Below, one piece after another: positions 13,123 through 24,916 of a stretch of DNA of 64,000 nucleotides. This stretch comes from Progne subis subis. Lineage: Eukaryota > Chordata > Aves > Passeriformes > Hirundinidae. The notes under the pieces were generated by a model, which did no database searches, had not been told where the DNA came from, and saw nothing but the letters and a program-made list of their open reading frames with translations. Made by a program: the position numbers and the translations under genes. Position 1 is the stretch's first letter. Each line of letters starts with the position of its first letter. The stretch lies in contig JAKJHU010000065.1 in the NCBI GenBank assembly GCA_022316685.1, positions 2,660,322-2,724,321 on the forward strand, given 5' to 3'.

Positions 13123-14524
13123 GTAAGCCCTTTCAATTTTTTTTTTTTTTTATACAACTGTTTGTGACAAAGCAATAAAACTGAATTATTCGAGGCAGTG
13201 TTGAAGAGCCTACAAGTCTGTCGTGTTTTATCCTATGTACTGACCTCTGTCAAGGTGTCATTTCTCCTGTTACAGGGGTCGCTTTGCTCTTAAATTTGAT
13301 GCTCTTAAGTTAAAGCTGTGCCGACTATTTTCTACCAAAAGAAATGTAAAAGCAGTAGAGGCTTATGTTAATTTCAAATGGTGAATGTTTTCATACTTTT
13401 CCTAAAGGCAGGCAGCATTCTAAGGGCATAGGCTGTAAGATTTGGATTCAAAAGGTAAATGTTGTTCAGTCTCCTGTCCAGGAGTGAAACCCTGCTGGAT
13501 AGGTTAGGAATTCCCTTGTGGTACAGCGAGATCTGGTTGTTTTACAGGACTTCCAAACAGAGTTTCCTTCTTGGAACTGTTAGTCTGAAAGAGTGGGAGA
13601 TGATTAAATCTATTCTCCAAACTTTCAGTGCTGGAAAACTGAGTTAATAATAAAAAGTCTCACATGACAGTGCTGTAATGTCATTTTGACCCGTGCTGCT
13701 GTAAACTCATCCCTTATAGAGCTAAAAGAAGAGGAAGGCATCAGTCTAGCTTTCCTCTTTCACACTGAAAATGTATTTTCTCTGTAGTTGGTGCCCATGT
13801 GCTGTGACATTTTTACTGTAGTTCTGGTACATTTTAATTGTGGAATTACATAGGTATTGCTTATGTAAATTTCTGTACTTTGATAAGTCTCTTAATTGGA
13901 TTTCCTTTATGCTGAGAGGTTGTCAACGCTGGGGAGATGAATATTTACAGCAATAATTTGTCTATCAATATAAATGTCAGGAAGAATTTATAAGTTAAAC
14001 AAAAATGGTTACAGCTCTTCCTTTCCAGGCTAAATCAATATGCAATTAGCAAATAAAGCTGAAAAACTTCACTTTGAAGTCTATAGGTGTGCTTCTAGAC
14101 TTGCTCCTAAATTTTCTCCTTGGTATTTTCACTACTTTAAAACAGGAAATAGGAGTAAGTACACTGGAGATAAATTTTAAGTGCTAATATTCACTTTCCA
14201 TTTGCTTCTGACCGACTTTTAAGTAGAAGGAAATTGTTCATGTCTAGTATGAATAATTGGCTTTATATGGCTTTGTGGAATAGAAGCATGAGAGTGCTTT
14301 GTAAATGGATGCTCTGGAACCCTTATAAGTGCAACAATAGGTCCCACTGCCTGAAAAGTACAAGCTCAACAAAATCAAGCCGTGATTTTTCCCCTTGACA
14401 TATCAAACACAATGAAGGTTACACTGCTGTGAGTGCTTTGTGCCAGCATTGTAGAATTTAGGCAGCCTTATTTTGTGATAATTTAACAGCAGGTTACTGA
14501 GAAGTTGTGCAACAAATTACCATG

Positions 14525-14666
14525 CAGTCCTGGAGGTGTTCCAGGCCAGGCTGGATGGGGTTTTCAGCACCCTGGTCCGGTGGAAGGTGTCCCTGCCGTG
14601 GCAGAGGGGCTGGAACCAGATGGTCTTTAAGGTCCCTTCAAACCCCAACCATTGTGTGATTCTGTT
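14525..14666 (+). mobile_element. CR1 LINE 3'-end fragment
   Basis: This is a 5'-truncated non-LTR retrotransposon tail. It has the characteristic CR1 order: CCTGGAGGTGTTCCAGGCCA, GGCTGGATGGGG, GGAAGGTGTCCCTGCC, GATGGTCTTTAAGGTCCC and the closing TGTGATTCTGT. CR1 copies are usually truncated to a few hundred bases like this one. Orientation is sense to the host gene. The piece shown is the 3' untranslated end, and no reverse-transcriptase sequence is left. It is one of the main signs that the window is avian or at least sauropsid. Confidence 0.88.
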
Positions 14667-17600
14667 TAAATGTTGCAAATAGGCATGATTCCACGCAAAG
14701 ATTAATTGACCAGGACTAGGTTTTCTCAAAGGAATGCAGTTTTTAGTCTGTGTTCCTAGGTAACTTCAGGTCAAAGGCAATAAGTTTCAAAAATAATACA
14801 ATTCTGCAATACTTGGAAAGCACCAAGTTGGAAACGGAGTTTAGTCAAAATTATAGTATTTCAAAAATAATGCACTAAGATCTTTTTCATAGAAAAACAT
14901 TTTGTGTTCCACAGTGGGGAAAAAAAAAAAAAAATAAAAGAAAACCCTGTAAGTTGCAAACTGATCTCAAGGCGCCCATTATTTTTCTCCACAAGCAACG
15001 GCAAAACCTAAAGAAATAATCCAGAAGAACTATTAGATTCTCATGGGAAAGTTGTTCATTATACCGTTTACCGACTGTCATTAACAATCTACAAATTGCA
15101 TCTAAGATTGCAGACTGCACTGGATTCCAAATATTTTTGTTATAACCCAGGACACTTCCCCGCAGAACAGCTAAGGAATTTGACCCAAAGTCCTTTGCAG
15201 ACCTACATCTTCTGACCCAGTTTTCTGTTTCATAGCCTCAGTACCAATAAATATTTTTACAAGCAAGTGTATTGCTTAATATTTGTAATTTAAGAACGGT
15301 GGGCTCAATCAGTCAGAATTTAGATTCCATCTTTTCTGCAGTAAGTCTGGAGCTGACGCTGTGTCCGATGCTTAACCTGTGCAGCATCCCTTTCAGCCAG
15401 TGGGATTATTTTCTGTTATAGGTTATTCTGTGATACCTAATTGCAAGTATTTATTGCAACTAGAAGAAGACGATTGCAAATATTTACCTGGTTAGGCACC
15501 CCGTGGCATGCTGAAAAAAGACTTGAAAGACGCTAGAGAAGTCGTTACATTGTGAACAGGTTTGCAAACAAAAGTTATGCAAATGCTCTGCTTTAAGCAA
15601 GTTTGTGTCAAAAGATAGCCCAGGTCCCTGGCTTTTGTTCCTGCCGTGTCAGGCACTACTATGGAGCCCTTGTCTGAAAAGGGAGACTGAAAACAGTCTC
15701 TTAGTAGAAGTAAAAATGATGACTGATGTTAATTGAAACCATATAATGTTACTTAGATAAGACATTTTGGGGCACAAATACTGTTTTTTTGCTAACAAAG
15801 TCACAGTCATAGCCAGCAAGGTCACGGGGTGAGGGGCTGAGGCTCAGTTTTATCCTGTCCTGGGTGTGCTGTTACTAATCTTGTGGAAATACTCTGCCCA
15901 TGCAAAGAGGGGCAGTTAACGACTGAAATGAATTTTGTGATGAAAATTATAATTTTCAGGAATGAAAATCCATGATCATTTCCAATCATAAATTTAATTG
16001 CGGGTACTTGGATTTAAATTGAAGTATCCTAAAATAGATCACACAGTAGAAAGGACTAACTGCTAACTACTTTTTTAATAGCTGGCTCACTTTTTCAACC
16101 ATCTCTGGGAACTCATTCAAGGCAAGGACACCTATACACTTAAGCAGGCTTTGAGTCAGGCACTAAATATACACGGACATACAAAATGCACTCCCTGTAT
16201 GTAAACTTATCTCTTACAAGCAAACTAGTTTGAGATAAATTGCAATGTCTAAAAACTATTTTCAAAAATACAGGTTTTATTAAGAAAGCGGGAGCCTAAA
16301 AGAAAATAAGAATTAACATAAGAATGTCATTAGGGTCAGGGTTTGGCTGTCCCACCCCATCATTTGTTGTTACTCAATATCCCAATGATTATTAAATTAA
16401 TCTGTTATTTAAACAGCAATCAAAAATAAGTCAACCCACATTTTCTAAGCACTGTCAACAGGAGAGAAAAAATGGGATTTTTTTGAAAAATCTGAAATGA
16501 TTTCATATTTTCCAGTAAGCTATTCCCTTTTATAGCAAAAAACCTTTTAAAAAAAAAAAAAAAATCTCCCATTACTTCTGAAAACCTATATCATAGACTG
16601 TTCTATCACAGCCTCAACACTGAAAGTAATTAATTGCTAAAGAGAAATACTTTTTCTTTATCAGTCTCAGCTGGCACTCCTTCTGTGGAGTCAGAACTAC
16701 ACTAATGGCAGATGTACTGGGTATGGGCTTTGTAGGGGTTGTGCTGCACAGAGATGAGTTTCTGATTAGACGTCAGGCTTGAAGTTTTAGACTATATAAA
16801 CATCTCAGTGCTGCTTGTAGTTTCATGAAGTACTGCCCAAATATTTTAGCCAATTAAATAAGAGTGCCAACCAATGTTGTTCAGCAATTCTCACTGGGTA
16901 CCCAACCAGTTTTGGCCTTCTGGGGATCTCATCATAACAAATCTTAGTTGCACTAAAGGGGTCTGAGAAAAGCATCCTTTAGAATGTCAGAGTTGTTATA
17001 AATTAGAAAGGATGATGGTTGTTAAGATACTTGATCAGAAAATGTTTGCCAGTCTTTTTAATGTATCCTCCCATCTTTTTAGTAGAACAAACAAAAATGT
17101 TTTTCTCTAGTTGCAAATGTCATTTATTCATGAAAATTCAAATGTTTTTATTAAGCTTCACTTAGAAAAATACCTTTAATTTCAGCTATAACTGCTGTGA
17201 AGGTGAGCATAGTAATTTAGTCATCTGACTATTTGTACTTTAAGCATATATGTTAAATTTTCAGAGTTGCAGGAGCCAGTTGGGTGCATAGCTACCAAAT
17301 TTGTGTATTCACTGTAAAAACTGTGGGTATACAGGTTAGGCAGCAGTGCACAGTCAAATGATGAAAAATTTGCCCTTTTAACCTCTCCTGTTCATGTGTG
17401 ATGACATATTGGACTTGGATGAAGATCAAAAATCTGGCCTTACTTCCAAAAACTCCCCCTTCTCTTTTAATTGCAGCACTCATGGGTCTGCAAGGTCAAT
17501 ACCAAAACCCCAAAGAAACTGTTTTGTTTCCAGTTGATCCTCTGTTCACAATCTTAAGACACAAAGAGGAAAGTAAATACAAGAAAGCCATATTGTCACT

Positions 17601-18934
17601 AGGGAGACAAGGAAGTTTTAAGGTACAATCAACCTAACCCTGGGAAATATTTATGCGTGTTTTAATTACGCCAGATATGAAAGATGAATGTGCTTACTTT
17701 ACTTTGTTGGGCATCACATGTAAATTGCCTGTTAAAATGTATAACTACTTATTTGGATAACCACTGTCCCATGTATCATCTATTTCCCCCAACAGAGTGT
17801 TGGTAAGCAGACATTTAGTTAACAAGGAAAATCATCAAGAAACCAAGTTGCTTTTGTTGCTTTCTCATGGACTGGGCATTGAATGCTGTTTATTGTCAAT
17901 AAAAGAGGTAAATGGCAATGGAAATGTGGTTCGGGATGACACTGAAGCCTTCATGTGGATTTATAATGGCAAGTTTCAGACTTGTCCACTAAATGCACAG
18001 ATTTTGCAGTAACAGATAAATAACAGCAAATTAGATGCAGACAGCTAGGGCATGAGTGTATTAGTGTCAGGAGTGGTGCAATCTGCAGACATTGAAATAG
18101 TAATGGTTTTTAAAACTCACTTAATGTCAAGAAGTACCACCATTTGCTAAAATATTTCTGCACTTCTTTCTCAGTAGAAGCTTGCCAAACTTCTGTACTT
18201 GATCACGTTTAAAATGTGTAAATAAATACACAGTTCAATTTCCCATGAAATAAATAATCATTTGCCTTTTCAGATGTAGTTAGTTTACTTTTAAACAAAC
18301 CAGCTTGCCACACAAATGAGCCAAAGCACCAAGGGCCAATTTCTCCTCTTTGGGAGCTCCATCGATGTGTATCAGAATGTCCCTGTGTCTGTCCTGGAGC
18401 TGTTTGGGTGGTAAATTACAGTCAGTCTTCTAAAAGACACTGTGGGTTGTATCCTTCTTCCTGTGCCCACCTTTTATGATCCCACTCTCTCCATTTCCCC
18501 ACGCTTTGCTCAGCCCCTGTGTGTCACCGAGACACACAAGGCAGTCACACACACAGACGAGATTTTCGCAAGGCAGAGGTCCTTCCGATCCAGCTCACAG
18601 CTGAGAGAGCGGAGAGAAAAGGCCCCTTTGTTTATTTTTTACTTTTTATACATTTGTGGGTCTAGCAGAAGATTGGCTTTTTGGGGTTTCCACCCCTCAG
18701 CCTCAGTGGCCAGACCAATTGTCAGTTACAATTGTTTTCAGGTTAGAAATATGCAAACAAAGGACAGAGAATGAAAAACAAAGCATTTGTTTATGTTACA
18801 TCTGTGGGAAAGGTAGAAAACTGCTCTAATATTGTACAGTAGCTAAAAGCTTGGACTCCATTTCAAAAGGCTTTAAAAACTCAGAAAAACCAGGGTAACA
18901 CCTGTATTTTTGCGCTGCTTTCCCAGCAGCTGTG

Positions 18935-18984
18935 CCGCGCGCCCGCGTGACGACGCGCACGTGAATGGCTTCGAGCCGCGCCCG
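18935..18984. other. Small CpG-dense patch in AT-rich intron
   Basis: About 13 CpG dinucleotides fall within roughly 50 bases, including GCCGCGCGCCCGCG, TGACGACGCGCACG and GAGCCGCGCC. The surrounding kilobases are AT-rich and CpG-poor. It is far below normal CpG-island length and is not next to a known promoter. Confidence 0.7.
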
Positions 18985-19752
18985 TGCTGGGTCACAGGTG
19001 TGCTGCAGTCAAACTGCTCAGGACTGGTCTTTACAAAGCTCAACAGCTCTTGATTTCTGTGAGCTTGCTTAGACGTGCACGGACCTAAAAGAATATCTTT
19101 GAGGGAAACTGCATTTTTGCGTGCCTCAGTGGTTCGTTGTTGAAGTTTCAAGGATCACAGTCTAAGTATATGGAATTATCTTGCACCTCTCTTTTGAAAA
19201 GCAGGTCTTCCAGACTTGCAGAATACTTATGGCTGTTAAAAAGTCTTTAAGTTTGAGGCAACAGCAGTATTTCTAGAAACGTATTTTAGCCAAAACCCCA
19301 AAACTCTCGAAGATCCAAAAATATTTTTCCTTGTTCTTTCCTAGTAAAAAGTATCAAATTATGCCATTTAAACTGCTAGAATTGTTTATTAAAGGTCTTT
19401 ATACTTAGCTTAAAATGTTACATTGTGTGTTGCCCACACTTCTCCACTTGCAAGCTGAGTAACTTTCTCTTCACTTCAAAGGCACCAGTGATTATAACGT
19501 TTGTCATGCAGGTGTAATTTAAAGTCACTGTATGGGCAATTTAACTGTACCCTTTGATAATGTATATTTTGAATGTCCAGTTCAGGAAACACTGTAAATT
19601 ACTATTTTCATTTAAGAAAAAAAGGTATATAAAATAATAGGGCAAGACGTATCTAGGTTACCAGGCAGGTCTGTGCCTGCCACTCATCAGTTTAACAATC
19701 CCTTGGGCAGTTTTCAAGGCTGGAGAATTTCTATTTTCTTGGAGATTTGGGG

Positions 19753-19860
19753 TTTTTTCTTTTTTTTTTTTTTCTTTCTTCTTCTTCTTTTTTTTTTTTT
19801 TTTGTTTTGTTTGTTTGTTTGTTTGTGGGTTTGTTTGTTTGCTTGCTTGTTTGTTTTGTT
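19753..19860. repeat. Long T/C tract with (TTTG)n and (TTGC)n
   Basis: This stretch is a run of T and CTT units followed by TTTG tetranucleotides interrupted by GGG and GCTT units. Almost 110 bases of one strand lack A. It is a simple repeat and ends in TTTCAG. Confidence 0.9.
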
Positions 19861-22058
19861 TCAGAACTTTTTTAGTATGCTTGTTGAATTCTGGAGCATT
19901 TTAGCTGTCTATCCACAGAATGCCACTCTATGTCTGTCTCTGTTAGCACTGTAAAATCTTGGAAATTTAACAAAAATGAAATTTAGCTGTAGTTTTTTTC
20001 TCACCAGTAGGATGAAATGTGCACTTTCTCTTAACTCCCCTCTTCTAATAAAACCTCTGCAGCAGAATGTGGTGTTCTGTGCCATCCACCCTTCATAGTT
20101 AAAATCAGTGCTCCATTAAAATATAAATCATAATCTGCTTTAAAATTAGCTTAATTTTACGTTTTGAACAAGCATTAATTAATATTAACAAAATTATACA
20201 AAGTAGCTGATGCTATAAAAGGATGTTTTGTAATGACAAGACTTAAAAAGTCATATGTATGCCATAATATACAGAGCTGAGTAGAAATATATATTAGTTT
20301 TATATGGAATGGCTTGGGATAGGAAAAAATTATTGAAATTGAGAAATGTTGCCATGAATTATTAAAGCCAGGAACACTTGTGAAGAATTGCTAATACTAG
20401 AACATTAATTTCAGTTTATAATGTATTCATATTATAGCCAGATGAAAAGCATGGCTTAAACATCTTTGCATGGAGCACTTTCCTTTTTAAAGGGCTTGGG
20501 ATAGCTTAATGGATATTTTAAAGCCTTTAACTTAGAAAAACAACATGAATCTTAAGATCTGAGAGCTGTGCAAAGAACATTTGTGTGTTATATAAAACAA
20601 TATAGAGTTTTAGCTGGCTGTGGAAAAGATTGCACATAACGTGCTGAAGTCTTTCAGATGTGGCATTCTCAATCATTGCTAAAGTTTATGTTAACAGAAA
20701 TAAATTAACAACATTCTTGCAAAACACACTGTGGACACATCCGATGAGCAGTTTAGCTCCAGGACTTATTGCTCTTTTAACGTGAATCTCCTGGTCATTT
20801 CTGCTTTTTATACTTCAGTTTCTGTTGTGCAGATCCTTGCTAGCGTCATATTGTAGATGAGACTTGACCTGAAGTTGTGGAAAAGAGTAATTCCAATTCT
20901 TGCAATTCAAAAGTTACTTTTACAATGTCATATGATATCTGCGAGCCTTCCTAAACCAGAATATATCAACTGGCTTTTTAATCTTAAAGTTATATTTAGA
21001 ACCTAGCTTAGAAATCATATAGCATTTTAAAAAACATAATCTGAGATGTCTCTCAATAGAAACCACAACTACTTATGCAGAGCTAAAGAACTCTGCTAAA
21101 GACACATATTTGCTAACATGCTGTAGTAGAACTGCATTTTTGAGCCTGGATATCTTCTCTGACCTCTCTGTTGTGGTCTTGTTGACGAGCTGTCACTGTC
21201 AAAAGAAAAAGTCTTTTGGAGACCTCTGATATGATTTGCTTTGTGGTGATTACTGTGTCTCCTCAGTCGCTCACTGTGAGCACAGAACCAGGTACCCACT
21301 CTGCTTGTGGAGACTCATGTACCTCACACTCAACCCTGGTTTGTTCAGGGGTAGGAATGCTGACAAATATTTAAAGTTTATGGGATTGCTGGTCTTGATT
21401 TCTTTGAAAAAAAAAAAAAAATAAAAAATTGCCAGTACGTTTTAAACCTAGAGGTCTGAAACTCTCCATTATCCTACACCTCATACGGGAGGGCGACTGC
21501 ACTAGAACGGGTATGAACAATGCCTCATTACTCTAAGGATCTTCTGTCATCCCAAAGGCTGTACACTCTAAGTTTTTGGCTGTTTGCAGCATTCCTAACG
21601 TGCAGTAGGTCAAGTACTCCTGTCTGAGCATCAGTTATTTGAGAAAGAATCCCCTGCTGGTGGGGAGTGAGCGAGGACGGGCACTTCTGGGGGATCCTGT
21701 CTGATGCCAAGAGGTTTCCAACCCAGCACAGCTGCTGTGGGGCTCTGAGCATTCAGGAAGCACAGGAGTGGTGAGGATGACATTGCTCACCTAAACCCTC
21801 AGTGCTAAACTTTGCTCTATGTTTGCATTGATGCCAAACGGCACTGCACTCAGTCAGACTGTATGTGGTGGCAATATTTTGCTAGCATGAGGTCAGGATC
21901 CCATTACAAGCCTGAGGCTGAGAGTTTATCTGCCTCTTTTCATGTGAGAGAACAATTTATATACCCCTCCAGCTCTCAGAAATGTTGTTATTGGCATATA
22001 TGCTATTTTTAGAAATTGCATTAGATATTTCATTCTCTGTCATCAGTTACCTGGGGGG

Positions 22059-22121
22059 AAAAAAAAAAAAATAAAAAAAAAAAAAAAGGAAAAACCAAAA
22101 AGAGAGAAAAACCAAAAAGAA
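22059..22121. repeat. A-rich low-complexity stretch
   Basis: Runs of A interrupted by T and G, then two AAAAACCAAAAAGA units separated by a GAGAG spacer. It is preceded by a run of six G. Simple repeat. Confidence 0.85.
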
Positions 22122-24851
22122 CAAGTAGCACAACTTGACTGTGATATAAATGTTTCATTCATTCATTGAAAAATGTGATAAGCGAGAGAGATGCGCGTTG
22201 GAAATGTGGCCAGCAGCCTGGAAAGCACGTGATAGGAGCGGGGAAACACAAAGTGGATATCTGCACTTCAGCTGAATGCTTAAACTTTGTTCCAGACCAT
22301 TAGGGTTGAACGTTTGCAACCAACAGTTATGTGAGTAACACATATTTGAGTGCAGCGTGCACAATATTTTCCATTTACTCTGCCCTCATGCTGGTATTTT
22401 ATTTTTTCTTTCTGTGAAAAATAGGAAAGATCACATTTGACAGATGTGAAATGTAATCCCAAAGTTACAACTCATCTTTATCCAAAATACTCCAAGTTCA
22501 TTAATGGAGGTTTGCAGGAAAAATATAACTCTGAAACACCCAGAGGGAAAAGGCTGAGCTTACAGTGATGCTCAAGAGCCAGAGTGGCCGCTGAGGGTGA
22601 TCTAACTTGAGGTCCATGGAAATTTAGATACTTCCTCACATCTTTGTGCCCTTGTTTATGTTGCCAATCTGAAAGTATTGTCATATGCTTATTTCAGTTC
22701 AAACTACTCACAGTGAAATTCTTCCATGCTTTGTAGGTTATGTCTGCCTGAGCAAAACAAGTGGTATTTAAAGGATCTTTTCTAGTGTCACATAAAAATG
22801 ATTGATATGGTTATGTATGTGCAGGAGTGACATTTACCAACACAATACTCTGATATTCTACTCATAATTTGATTTTAAGTCCCTCAGTCATCACTGTGAC
22901 ATTAAACGATAGAAATACTATTCCAATGGTCATTAAGGAAACAAATGGAAAATACATACACAGATATTTTTGCCCTTAAATCAGGCTGCTAACCTCCTGA
23001 GCATGGAATTAAAAGTGAATCCAAACAGTGATTTAAATATTTATATGACTGAAATCCTGCCTAAGCCATGTGTTTGTCATGACCATATATTCTACTGCAA
23101 AGTATCTGTTGTTATAAGCACAGACATAACAGCAGGGTATTTTTGTAAAATTAAAAGAGAATACTTATCGTAAAATACAGCATATAGACCAGCAATTACA
23201 GCTTATGAGCAAGGTTTATTTGAAGCAAAGTGCAATAATGAAGTATTTCTGTGAGAAAACAAGAATTAATTTTTAACAGGAAGCACACAGCATTGTTTTC
23301 AAACAAGTGGAATTGCTTTCAGTGTTGTTGCTATGTTCAAATCCTCCCCAAATTACAAAGAAATATCTTCCATTCTTCAGTATAATGGGAAGATATTCTC
23401 TCTAAGTGTTCTGGTCCCACAAGCATAGTTTTATCCTGTGTCTTCCGAGTTCCATGCTGCTTGACATTAGTTCTGTTCCCTCTAACACTTTTCAGCCTTC
23501 GCAGCTCTTTGAAGAAAAATAGGGAGCCATGGATCTGGAAATCAGAGATTCCTGAATGCTCTCAGGAGGTTCCCTGCCATTGTTTGTTCCTGAAACAAGT
23601 CTTGTAGCAGTGTCAGTAGCCACCAGCTAATGGCAGCGGGGCTGCGGGCCAGGAAAGGGAAAATAGCTCAGTGCAAATGACCTGTGGTGTTGGGGATGCT
23701 CGGTCTGAACAAGCCATTAGCACCGTGCCCTCTCTCACAGCTGCCTGGCCCATACAGAATATGCTGTGTTGAACCAGTTCTCTTCAGATTCCCCCTGCTG
23801 GAGCTGTGGGAGGGGCTGCTTATTAGCAGGGAAACCTCACGTCTGTGTTCCGTTTATATCCTGTCCAAAATCTAACACCAGTGGACAAGGAAATGGATTA
23901 CCTCTCCTCCATGGAAATAGAGAGACTAAGCTGCCCAACTGGAATATTGATTTCCTTCAATAGCAGACGCTGTAGTCAAATAGTGGAGGGTAAACAGCTT
24001 AAAGGTTAGGTTTGCTTAGCTGGACGAGACTCATCTCTGGCGTGTCTGAAATAGAATTTCCTTAGCTTTGCCTGTTATTGATCCAGCTATGCTAAGAGAG
24101 GAGAGGTGAGGCCAGCAGCATGTCAAAGATGTTAAGCCTACCACATACGGATTTTGCACCATGTGATTGAGGTATTTGTAGTGAAGCAATGACCTGCATT
24201 AAGAAGGGAAATCAGTGACTTACAGAAGTGTATGATCTTCAAGTTGGCCAATAAGCTGGATGTGGTCTGTCAGGAGGTGCAGCAGCCAGGAAGGAAGAAA
24301 AGGCACGGCTCTGCCTTGGTCCTGCTGTGCCTGTTTCCATCAACATGGGAAATGCTCCAAAATCTCTAAGGAGACAGACTGCAGGGGCCAGCTCCTGCAG
24401 CAGCAGATAACCTGCTTCCCTAAATCCTTTCCCAGAGGGCACTGTCACTGCTTGTCCGGTCCCCCCTGTCCTTTCCTCCATCTTCCTCCTTTTCCAGAGA
24501 GGTTTGTGTCTCTCCAAGTTCTCACTTACACTTTGCCACCCGAGAGGTTCAGAGACAGAAAGACAAAGAGGCACAGAGTGGAGAGAAAGCAGTGCTTGCA
24601 AGGGTAGTGTCAGCTCAGTCCCTGCTCCTGTACTGTATATATGCTAATTATTTCTCCTTACAGAAGAAAGTGAGTCTTACAATAAAAAAAAGAGGATGAC
24701 GTTTTGGGAATTAGGTTGAGGGGTTTGATTTGTTTGGGTTTTTAAACGTAGTCTGGGGAAAAAAAAATTATTATAATGATAGAATATATATTATAACTTT
24801 TTCAGGACTTTTACATATACAAATAAAAGGAAGAGATCCCAATTAAAATTT

Positions 24852-24916
24852 AAACAAACAAAAAAACCAACAAACAAACAAAAAAGAAAAAACCCCAAAC
24901 AAACAAAAAAAACCCA
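24852..24916. repeat. (CAAA)n-type A-rich repeat
   Basis: CAAA units mixed with A runs and ACCCC interruptions. Simple repeat without other content. Confidence 0.85.

Noticed and set aside
24239..24607. Overlapping open frames of 115-120 codons on both strands
   Set aside because: Open frames on both strands in a GC-richer stretch are expected by chance. No motif or splice structure supports either.
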